Shown: piece after piece, positions 1 to 5,059 of the stretch
How positions within the stretch are numbered: position 1 is the first letter of the stretch
Layout: each line of letters starts with the position of its first letter
Source: Planctomycetota bacterium
GTDB lineage: Bacteria; Planctomycetota; UBA1135; UBA2386
DNA length: 5,059 nt
NCBI GenBank assembly: GCA_020425915.1
Contig: JAGQQZ010000192.1
Coordinates: forward strand, 1-5,059
Reading direction: 5' to 3'
Position numbers and translations under genes: made by a program
Notes under the pieces: model-generated
What the model was told of the DNA's origin: nothing
Databases searched by the model: none
The model's input: the letters and a program-made list of their open reading frames with translations, nothing else

Positions 1-829
1 CGAAGCTCTGGACCACGAATCGCGGCAGCACGTTCGACATCACGCAGGCCTGCGTGACGAGGTCTCGTCCGGCGCCGTTCAGTACGTCATGGCCACCGGT
101 CAGGATCGGCGCCCGCGCGGTCGCGACCCCGAACAATTCACGGCGCGCGACGAGGTACGCGATCGTCACGAGCAGGACCGGCAGTTGCCGCACGGATCGC
201 GTTCGCCAGTCGACTCGACCGGGCCGAACGATTTCGAGCACGACGCACATCGGCGCGAGCATGACGCCCGTCGCCTTGCTCCCGCAGGCAACGAGCGCGC
301 CAACCGCAACCGCGATCCAGGCGAAGCGGCTGCCGTCCTGCCACGAGATGTAGGCTCTCACACCGAGCAGGACACCGCACGCCGCAAGGACGTCGCTGCG
401 CGAGGAGATCATGTTGACCGCTTCCGACGCCAGCGGATGAGCCGCGAACATCGCCGCAGCGATCCACGCCGCGCGTCGCGAGATCGAGAACTTGCGAGCG
501 ATCGAGAACACGAGCAGGGCGCTCGTCGCGTGGAGCAGCACGTTCGTCGACTTGAAGACCCAGGCACTGCCCTGTCCGAGGAACCAATCGATCGCGAACG
601 TCAGCAGCAGGATCGGACGGTACATCCGCACCTGGATGCTGCTGAACGCGTCGACGTCCCAGAAGAATCGGGGGATCGAGGTCAGGGACCGAAGCGCCGG
701 GTTGTCGCGCACCGAATGCAGGTCGTCGTAGACCATGTGCCCGAACAGCGCCGAACCGTAGGCGAGGACCGCGACGCCCAGGATGCCGAGCATCGCGTAC
801 CCGTCGCGCCGACCCCCGTCGCCGCTCAT
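1..829 (-). CDS. TMTC-like (DUF1736-type) GT-C family glycosyltransferase, N-terminal part
   Basis: This is a polytopic membrane protein cut by the window edge; 276 residues are visible and there is no stop. The N-terminus reads like the bacterial relatives of TMTC protein O-mannosyltransferases. After a first membrane helix (about 11-30) comes VYDDLHSVRDNP (33-44), whose Asp35-Asp36 pair sits where GT-C enzymes keep their catalytic acidic residues. MYRPILLLTFAID (69-81), a helix with NVLLHATSALLVF (96-108), AAHPLASEAV (129-138), SSRSDVLAA (142-150) and SKATGVMLAP (184-193) follow, in the family's usual order. Further hydrophobic segments lie near 118-134, 147-162, 169-184, 187-201 and 216-230. 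Family members transfer a sugar from a polyprenyl-phosphate donor to protein or lipid on the outer face of the membrane and often carry C-terminal TPRs, which would lie outside this window. The ATG overlaps the preceding stop (ATGA) and has GAGGGGG at 834-840 as a Shine-Dalgarno. Fold and family are likely; sugar and acceptor are unknown. Confidence 0.82.
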   Translation of the reverse strand, partial: MSGDGGRRDGYAMLGILGVAVLAYGSALFGHMVYDDLHSVRDNPALRSLTSIPRFFWDVDAFSSIQVRMYRPILLLTFAIDWFLGQGSAWVFKSTNVLLHATSALLVFSIARKFSISRRAAWIAAAMFAAHPLASEAVNMISSRSDVLAACGVLLGVRAYISWQDGSRFAWIAVAVGALVACGSKATGVMLAPMCVVLEIVRPGRVDWRTRSVRQLPVLLVTIAYLVARRELFGVATARAPILTGGHDVLNGAGRDLVTQACVMSNVLPRFVVQSF

Positions 830-1986
830 CGAGCCCCCTCGTGAGTCCCGGACGAACGGAGACGATCGAGCACGGCCGCGAGCCGGTCGCCGATCGCCCG
901 CGTCGAGAACGTCGACTCGAACCGCTGTCGACCGGCGGTCGCTACATCGACGAGCAGGTCGTGACGCTCACCGAGCGACCGCATCGACTCGGCGAGGGCC
1001 GTCACGTCGTGTGGCGGACAGACGAGACAGTCGACGCCGGGTTCGAGCAGCCCCCGGATCGCTGGCGTGTCGGCGGTGAGCACCGGCCGACCGGCCTCCA
1101 GCGCGTGGACGAGCTTGAAAGGCACGACCATCGAAGCCTTCTGCGAGTCACCGAAGATGCCCGCGACGAGATCGCAAGCCGCGAGCCGATCCCGGATCCG
1201 GTCCGCGTCCTCGAACGGTGCGCCGAGTTCGAGACGCTCTGGCGGGATGACCTGCACGGCATGTGCGCGCTCACCGTCCGTGCCACCGACCAACGTGAGA
1301 TGGACGTTGTCGGCCGCCGCGACCGCGTCGCACAGCACGTCGAGCCCGTGTAGCCGCACGCCCGTACCGAAGAACAAGACCTGCAGGCGCCGGCCCGCTG
1401 CACCCGCCGCCCGTTCGGCGATCCCCGACTCCGGCACGCCGATCGGGACCCAGTCGAACCGCGACGGCGACTTGCCGGTGAGCGCACAGACGTAGTCGAG
1501 GTGCTGCGGCGTGTCGAGCAGCACGACGTCGGCCACGTCGCAAGCGCGTCGGTCGAGGTGCTCGAAGAACCACGCCGCGATCGACCCGTGACGGAACAGG
1601 CGGCGATCCTCGATCACCGTGCCGTGGGCCGACAGGAACAGATCGAGCACGATCGGACGGTCGACGATCGGTCGAAGCCATCGAACCGCGGCGTGGCCCG
1701 GATACGGCACGAACACGGCCTCGTAGTTCGTCGTCGCCATCGCGCGCCGCACTCGATCGACGAGCTCGCGGCGTGCACGCCACAGACGCATCGCGAACGC
1801 CGGCCAGAGCCACGGCGAGCGAAGGAACCGGCTCTTGACGCCGCCCGGCACCGGAATCGGCACGTGGATCCGATCGACCTGCACGCCGCGCGACGCGAGG
1901 CCACGCGCGAGCGCCTCGGTCCGAGGGTAGCCCGGCCCGTCGTCCCAGGTCCCGGCGAACAGGACCCGACGATTGGGCGTGCTCAC
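826..1986 (-). CDS. GT4-type glycosyltransferase (GT-B fold)
   Basis: This is a 386-residue cytoplasmic glycosyltransferase, a normal length for family GT4. The N-terminal Rossmann half begins at RRVLFAGTWDDGPGYPRTEA (6-25), with the loop expected for an acceptor-side domain. The C-terminal donor half starts near LQVLFFGTGVRLHGLDVL (201-218), which corresponds to the G-(K/H)G-x-x-L segment of the family. It continues through LTLVGG (230-235) and CDLVAGIF (271-278) to PFKLVHALEAGRPVLTADTP (289-308) and the tail GVDCLVCPPHDVTALAESM (317-335). The usual EX7E glutamates near 286 and 294 appear to be Met and His. GTG at 1986 was chosen because it overlaps the preceding stop (GTGA) and has GAGGGG eight bases upstream. 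The open frame extends to 2127, but that stretch overlaps the GT2 gene and reads as shadow translation. It lies between a polyprenyl-phosphate sugar synthase-like gene and a GT-C transferase, so a role in glycan assembly is likely; donor and acceptor cannot be told. Confidence 0.88.
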   Translation of the reverse strand: MSTPNRRVLFAGTWDDGPGYPRTEALARGLASRGVQVDRIHVPIPVPGGVKSRFLRSPWLWPAFAMRLWRARRELVDRVRRAMATTNYEAVFVPYPGHAAVRWLRPIVDRPIVLDLFLSAHGTVIEDRRLFRHGSIAAWFFEHLDRRACDVADVVLLDTPQHLDYVCALTGKSPSRFDWVPIGVPESGIAERAAGAAGRRLQVLFFGTGVRLHGLDVLCDAVAAADNVHLTLVGGTDGERAHAVQVIPPERLELGAPFEDADRIRDRLAACDLVAGIFGDSQKASMVVPFKLVHALEAGRPVLTADTPAIRGLLEPGVDCLVCPPHDVTALAESMRSLGERHDLLVDVATAGRQRFESTFSTRAIGDRLAAVLDRLRSSGTHEGAR

Positions 1987-3005
1987 CGCCGATTCCCCTC
2001 GTCGATGCGCGCGTAGCGCAGCGCGGTGACCTGCTCGGAGATCAGGCCGAGGACGAAGACGATCGTCGCCTGCGACAGGAGCAGTGCGGACATGTTCGTG
2101 AAGCGCCCCGCCGTGAGGTAGGTCCACACGTACCAGCCGGCGCCGATCGCGGCCATGAACGCGGCGAGCGGCACGAACACCCGCAGCGGTGCGAAGATCG
2201 TCGTGATCCGCATGATGATCAGCAGGAATCGCGTGCCGTCCTCGATGAGCTTGATGTGGCTCTTGCCCTCGCGTTGGCGAACCTGGAACGGCTCGAAGTC
2301 CACGCTGTAGCCAGCGCGCAGCATCGCGAGCGTGATCGTCGTCGGGTAGCTGAACGTGTTGGGCAGCAGGTAGACCAGTCCCTTGAGAACGTCGGCACGT
2401 ACGAGTCGGAACCCACTCGTCAGGTCCGGGATGCGACGCGACGTCACGTAGCTCGCGAGCCCGTTGTAGACCTTGTTCGCGAGGTTCCGGGCGTGCGATC
2501 CGCCGCTGCCGCCGCGCGACGCCACGACCATGTCGTGCTCCGCGGCCCGCGCGATGAGACGCGGGATCACGTTCGGGGGATGCTGCCCGTCACCGTCCAT
2601 CAGGAGGATCCAATCGCCGGCGGCCTCGCGGATCCCGCGCTTGATCGCCGCGCCGTTGCCCAGCGATCGGGCATGACGGACGAGGCGCGCGCCGCGCGCG
2701 AGCGCGATCGCGGCCGTGTCGTCGGAGGATCCGTCGTCGACGACGATGATCTCGCTCCGCGTCGCCGGAAGCGTGCGCAGGGTGAGGCTCAGCTCGTCGA
2801 GCAGCTTGGGCAGGTTGGCCGCCTCGTTCTTCGCGGGGATCACGATGCTGAGCCGCGCGACCCGTGGGCGCACCACGGTGGCCTCGACGATCGGATCGCC
2901 GCGCTCGGTCGGCAGCTCACCGGTCGACATCAGCGACGCGAGATCGGTCGCGGGTGCCGGAGTGGTGGCCTGCTGGAGGGGTTCGGTGCTGATGGCGTCG
3001 GTCAC
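1983..3005 (-). CDS. GT2 polyprenyl-phosphate mannose synthase-like glycosyltransferase with two C-terminal membrane helices
   Basis: This 340-residue enzyme has a GT-A domain of the dolichol-phosphate mannose synthase (DPM1) / GtrB type. After a roughly 50-residue low-complexity N-terminus, the catalytic domain starts at LSIVIPAKNEAANLPKLLDE (52-71). It shows the nucleotide-binding IIVVDDGSSDDT (86-97), LGNGAAIKRGI (115-125), the metal-binding DxD in LLMDGDGQHP (134-143), the acceptor-region SGFRLVRADVL (197-207) and RQREGKSHIKL (243-253). Two membrane helices follow (about 272-296 and 305-324), ending in GLISEQ and a basic tail, as in GtrB-like proteins. Such enzymes load a sugar from UDP or GDP onto a polyprenyl phosphate at the inner face of the membrane, giving a donor for GT-C transferases; the third gene of this operon encodes such an enzyme. 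The start is GTG at 3005. An in-frame TAG lies only nine bases upstream and no spaced Shine-Dalgarno is visible, so the real start could be the ATG at 2930. The specific sugar is inferred only weakly. Confidence 0.93.
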   Translation of the reverse strand: MTDAISTEPLQQATTPAPATDLASLMSTGELPTERGDPIVEATVVRPRVARLSIVIPAKNEAANLPKLLDELSLTLRTLPATRSEIIVVDDGSSDDTAAIALARGARLVRHARSLGNGAAIKRGIREAAGDWILLMDGDGQHPPNVIPRLIARAAEHDMVVASRGGSGGSHARNLANKVYNGLASYVTSRRIPDLTSGFRLVRADVLKGLVYLLPNTFSYPTTITLAMLRAGYSVDFEPFQVRQREGKSHIKLIEDGTRFLLIIMRITTIFAPLRVFVPLAAFMAAIGAGWYVWTYLTAGRFTNMSALLLSQATIVFVLGLISEQVTALRYARIDEGNRR

Positions 3006-3013
3006 TTTCCGGA

Positions 3014-3043
3014 TCTATCGGCCACGCCGGGGGTTCCGGTGAA
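3014..3043 (-). promoter_or_regulatory. Possible weak promoter for the glycosyltransferase operon
   Basis: On the minus strand TTCACC (3038-3043) and GATAGA (3014-3019) are separated by 18 bases. They match the sigma-70 consensus hexamers at about 4 of 6 and 3 of 6 positions. Initiation at the usual distance would fall on or next to the GTG at 3005, giving an almost leaderless mRNA, which would fit the missing Shine-Dalgarno. A promoter is needed here because a terminator separates these genes from the pilin. The match is weak and chance similarity is quite possible. Confidence 0.2.
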
Positions 3044-3106
3044 GGGCTGGCCGCAAACCGCCATCCGGCTCCTCGTCCGAAGCCGAACCGTCGAGCCTCG
3101 CCCCCC

Positions 3107-3146
3107 AAACGCAAACAGGCGCACTGCCCGAGGGCAGCACGCCTGT
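3107..3146 (-). terminator. Intrinsic terminator after the pilin gene
   Basis: On the minus strand a near-perfect hairpin spans 3115-3146. The arms are ACAGGCGTGCTGCCC and GGGCAGTGCGCCTGT, fully paired apart from two G-U wobbles, with a tight CTCG loop. It is followed by TTGCGTTT (3107-3114). It begins about 19 bases after the pilin stop, the normal place for a Rho-independent terminator. The tail is T-rich but interrupted by GCG. It has the right orientation to end the pilC-TPR-pilin transcript and to isolate the glycosyltransferase operon. The opposite direction has no T-tract, so it looks one-directional. Confidence 0.85.
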
Positions 3147-3165
3147 CATGCGAGGATCGCGTCGA

Positions 3166-3852
3166 TCAGTTGACGACGATCCAGCGCTCGCTGTCGGCGC
3201 CCGAGACGTTCGCAGCGACCGTGCCGTTCATGCCACCGGCGGTGACGTAGGCGGCCGTGCCGGCCGTCGGCACCGACGTGGTGCCCGAGTACTGCGCCGT
3301 GTTGTTGCGGCAAGCCAGGACGTCACCGCTCTGGTTGACGAAGAACGTGCGCTTGCCCGAGTTGCCGAAGCTGGCCGGCCAGGCGTAGCAGGCCCACATG
3401 ACTTCCGACATCGCCGGGTCGACGCTCGAGGCCGTGTTCTCGGTCTCGAAGCCAGCCGAGCTGTCCGGCAGGTGCATGCGGAAGTAGTAGCCCGAGCGCA
3501 GCACGCGGCCCGAGCCGTCGACGTTGCCGAAGGCGGCCGACAGGACCGGCGGAGCGACGCGCTCCGAGCCGGTGCCGACAGCGGCACCCGAGGTGCGGAC
3601 GGCCAGCGCGCCCGAGAGCTCGCTGAAGAAGCCGAACTCACCGGCGCCGTTGGCGTTGGTGTCGATGGCGCCAGAGGCTTGGCACTGCGCCTGCGCCGAA
3701 GCGATGTTCTTCAACGTCGCGATGGCAGCGGACTCGTTGGCGTTGAGACGGGCGCTCAACAGGTTCGGAATCGCGATCGACGCGATAATCGCGATGATCG
3801 CCACGACGATCATCAGCTCAATCAGGGTGAATCCCTGTTCCCGCTTGGTCAT
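3166..3852 (-). CDS. Type IV prepilin (major pilin or pseudopilin-like)
   Basis: This 228-residue protein has a textbook class III signal: the short basic leader MTKREQG (1-7), then FTLIELMIVVAIIAIIASIA (8-27) with Glu at mature position 5. PilD-type peptidase should cleave after Gly7 and methylate Phe8. The hydrophobic alpha-1 helix continues into IPNLLSARLNANESAAIATL (28-47). The globular part contains GEFGFFSEL (71-79), SGYYFRMHLPD (120-130), WACYAWP (153-159) and KRTFFVNQSGDVLACRN (167-183). From memory, these segments recur in pilin-like proteins of Planctomycetota and some Deltaproteobacteria-like groups. Cysteines are at 57, 155 and 181; the last two could form a C-terminal disulfide. 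The C-terminal 45 residues are rich in Thr, Ser, Ala and Gly. The ATG at 3852 is preferred over the one at 3867, because GGAGAGAG (3858-3865) is well spaced for 3852 and the leader then has the usual length. It is exported by the pilus machine whose platform gene lies just upstream. Whether it is the major pilin or a minor one cannot be decided. Confidence 0.95.
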   Translation of the reverse strand: MTKREQGFTLIELMIVVAIIAIIASIAIPNLLSARLNANESAAIATLKNIASAQAQCQASGAIDTNANGAGEFGFFSELSGALAVRTSGAAVGTGSERVAPPVLSAAFGNVDGSGRVLRSGYYFRMHLPDSSAGFETENTASSVDPAMSEVMWACYAWPASFGNSGKRTFFVNQSGDVLACRNNTAQYSGTTSVPTAGTAAYVTAGGMNGTVAANVSGADSERWIVVN

Positions 3853-3857
3853 TGTTG

Positions 3858-3865
3858 CTCTCTCC
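3858..3865 (-). promoter_or_regulatory. Shine-Dalgarno of the pilin gene, deciding the start
   Basis: GGAGAGAG on the minus strand ends five bases before the ATG at 3852. It overlaps the alternative in-frame ATG at 3867, which itself has no spaced ribosome binding site. This supports a 228-residue prepilin with a seven-residue leader. Confidence 0.75.
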
Positions 3866-3932
3866 ATTTCCCAGGCTGTGTTGGGGCGGACACCCCGAAT
3901 CTCTTGGTTCTTCCCTCTGTTCGACCGTCAGC

Positions 3933-4799
3933 TCACCGCGGCGCGGCAGGCTGCAAGCCGGACAGTTCCCGGAAACGCTCGCTCTCCACGATCGGCTCCC
4001 AGTCCTCTCGGTCTTCGAAGACCATTCGGAGGACCGGTTCCCGCTCCGTCTCGAGCGCACGCTCCAGCAGTTCGAAAGCTGTATCGAACTCCGCGTTGCG
4101 GGCCTTGAGTCGGCCCACGCAATAATCTCCTACGTGCGTCGGCACCGACGCGTCGCGATACGCGCGCTCGGCGAGATCTTTCGCACCGAGTCGTTCGAAC
4201 GCCTCGCCGGCCCGGCGACACGCGCCGTTGCCATCGAGCTTCGCGAGCGCTCGCGCCGTTTCGACCGCCCGCTCGTGCTCGCCGTTCGCTTCGAACGCGG
4301 CGATGCGAAGTTCGTGTCGGTACATCTCGATCTGAGACGAGTCGGCACGCTCGAATCTCTCCAGTTCGGCGAGGGCCGCGGTCGGCTCACCCATCTCGAG
4401 CTTCAGGTCCGCGCGGCGCAGCGACAGGAGCTGCGATTGGCGGCCGGTGCACGAGTCGTTCGCGAGCGCACGACCGTACGCCGCGAAGGCCGCCTCCTTG
4501 TGCCCGGAGAGGAGTTCGAAGTCCGCGCGCGCGACCATGATCTGCGGATGGTCCGGATCGACGCGTTCCGCGCGCTCGAGGAAGCCCTCGGCGTCCGCGA
4601 GGATGCGAGTACGCGCCTCGCGGCCGGACGTGTCTTCGCGCGGGATCGCGCCCGCGAGCTCCATCTGCGAGATCGCGCACTGTAGCAGCGTGCCCGCATC
4701 CGCCTCGGCCCAGCGAGACCACCCGGCGAATCCGAGTCCCGCGGCCGCGAGCGCGAACGCTCCGTACGCGAAGACCCGCCGTCGGTTCGAAGCCTCCAT
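3933..4799 (-). CDS. Membrane-anchored tetratricopeptide-repeat protein of the pilus locus
   Basis: This 288-residue protein has a basic N-terminus (NRRRVF, 5-10), one membrane helix (about 10-27) and then a helical domain. The charge pattern predicts that the soluble part lies outside the cytoplasmic membrane. TPR-like helix pairs are visible around 67-112 (with ERAERVDPDHPQIMVARADF), 120-153, 157-190, 194-218 and 225-250 (with EFDTAFELLERALE). The end, FEDREDWEPIVESERFRELS (261-280), resembles the closing motif seen at the end of many bacterial TPR arrays. Cysteines at 41, 117, 194 and 227 all lie in the presumed exported part. There is no lipobox, so it is not a PilF/PilW-type lipoprotein, although an analogous role in pilus or secretin assembly is conceivable. 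It sits between pilC and the pilin. AGGAG (4808-4812) lies eight bases before the ATG and overlaps the pilC stop, so the two are probably co-transcribed and coupled. The exact function is unknown. Confidence 0.88.
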   Translation of the reverse strand: MEASNRRRVFAYGAFALAAAGLGFAGWSRWAEADAGTLLQCAISQMELAGAIPREDTSGREARTRILADAEGFLERAERVDPDHPQIMVARADFELLSGHKEAAFAAYGRALANDSCTGRQSQLLSLRRADLKLEMGEPTAALAELERFERADSSQIEMYRHELRIAAFEANGEHERAVETARALAKLDGNGACRRAGEAFERLGAKDLAERAYRDASVPTHVGDYCVGRLKARNAEFDTAFELLERALETEREPVLRMVFEDREDWEPIVESERFRELSGLQPAAPR

Positions 4800-4810
4800 C
4801 GCCTCGTCTC

Positions 4811-5059
4811 CTAGTTGCCGCCGCCGCCGGACAGGGTTTCCTGCAGCTTGAAGATCGGCAGGAAGACCGCGAGCACGATACCGCCGACGACGAAGCCCAT
4901 GACCGCGATCATGATCGGTTCGATCAACGAGGTGAGGCTCTTCACCTCGGCCTCGACCTGCTGGTCGTAGAACTCCGAGATCTTCTCGAGCAGCGCGTCG
5001 AGCGCACCCGACTTCTCGCCGATGGCGATCATCTTGGTGACCATCGGTGGGAACACGTC
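4811..5059 (-). CDS. pilC: Type IV pilus / type II secretion inner-membrane platform protein PilC/GspF, C-terminal end
   Basis: Only the last 82 codons are in the window; the frame stays open to the edge, so the 5' part lies upstream. The visible part matches the end of the second T2SS-F domain: FPPMVTKMIAIGEKSGALD (the M-(I/V)-x-x-GE-x-SG-x-L motif), then ISEFYDQQVEAEVKSLTSLI, then EPIMIAVMGFVVGGIVLAVF forming the last membrane helix, and LPIFKL. This protein is the polytopic platform that couples the assembly ATPases to pilin insertion. The protein ends in a glycine-rich tail, LSGGGGN, several residues beyond the family's usual end. The prepilin two genes downstream makes a pilus assignment more likely than general secretion, but sequence alone does not separate PilC from GspF here. 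Confidence 0.9.
   Translation of the reverse strand, partial: DVFPPMVTKMIAIGEKSGALDALLEKISEFYDQQVEAEVKSLTSLIEPIMIAVMGFVVGGIVLAVFLPIFKLQETLSGGGGN

Noticed and set aside
89..844. Plus-strand open frame of 251 codons opposite the GT-C gene
   Set aside because: Arg/Asp/His-rich translation without domain features; the minus-strand frame gives consistent membrane helices and TMTC-like motifs.
1987..2127. Upstream extension of the GT4 open frame to 2127
   Set aside because: It would overlap 47 codons of the GT2 C-terminus and reads as shadow sequence; GTG 1986 has a Shine-Dalgarno and a 4-base overlap.
2704..2711. GCGATCGC palindrome resembling the cyanobacterial HIP1 octamer
   Set aside because: I noticed only this copy, inside a coding region; no sign of a dispersed repeat family.
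2256..3173. Plus-strand open frame of 305 codons opposite the GT2 gene
   Set aside because: No recognisable motif, composition of an antisense shadow, and the opposite strand has a clear GT2 domain in register.
3853..3867. Alternative pilin start at ATG 3867, adding five residues
   Set aside because: No spaced ribosome binding site, and the ATG overlaps the Shine-Dalgarno of the better start at 3852.
3881..3899. Small GGGG/CCCC hairpin between the TPR and pilin genes
   Set aside because: The stem has only four G-C pairs plus possible flanking A-T pairs and is not followed by a T-tract; not supportable as a terminator. No convincing promoter was seen in this 80-base gap either.
3148..4125. 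Long plus-strand open frame of 325 codons across the pilin and part of the TPR gene
   Set aside because: Its translation is Arg/Ala/Asp-rich low-complexity sequence, it lies antisense to two well-supported genes, and it crosses the intergenic gap; typical shadow frame in GC-rich DNA.

Overview
The window is a GC-rich, densely packed bacterial segment in which all six supported genes lie on the minus strand. From upstream to downstream (high to low coordinates) they are: the 3' end of a type IV pilus / type II secretion inner-membrane platform gene (pilC/gspF family), a membrane-anchored TPR protein, a type IV prepilin, and then, after a strong intrinsic terminator, three glycosyltransferases (GT2, GT4 and the 5' part of a TMTC-like GT-C enzyme). 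The GC-rich composition and the style of the pilin (class III leader ending in G|FTLIEL, followed by a C-terminal domain with GYYFRM, WACYAWP and FFVNQSGDV segments) suggest Planctomycetota, or less likely a myxobacterium-like lineage. This assignment rests on recalled family resemblance only.

Region 1 (about 3166-5059): pilC, the TPR gene and the pilin probably form one transcription unit. The TPR gene starts 11 bases after the pilC stop, and its Shine-Dalgarno overlaps that stop. The pilin follows after an 80-base gap with its own good Shine-Dalgarno. A 14-15 bp hairpin followed by a broken T-rich stretch (3107-3146) ends the unit.

Region 2 (about 1-3005): the GT2, GT4 and GT-C genes are joined by 4-base stop/start overlaps (GTGA and ATGA), so they are almost certainly one translationally coupled operon. 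The GT2 enzyme resembles dolichol/polyprenyl-phosphate mannose synthases with two C-terminal membrane helices. The last gene has the N-terminal signature of TMTC-type (DUF1736) protein O-mannosyltransferase-like enzymes, which use such lipid-linked sugars. The GT4 enzyme could extend or build a glycan between these steps.

Taken together, the most interesting reading is a pilus biogenesis locus beside a lipid-linked sugar and O-glycosylation cassette. The hypothesis that the cassette decorates the neighbouring pilin is inference, not something the sequence proves. I saw no RNA genes, CRISPR arrays, insertion sequences or attachment sites, and no clearly unprecedented system.
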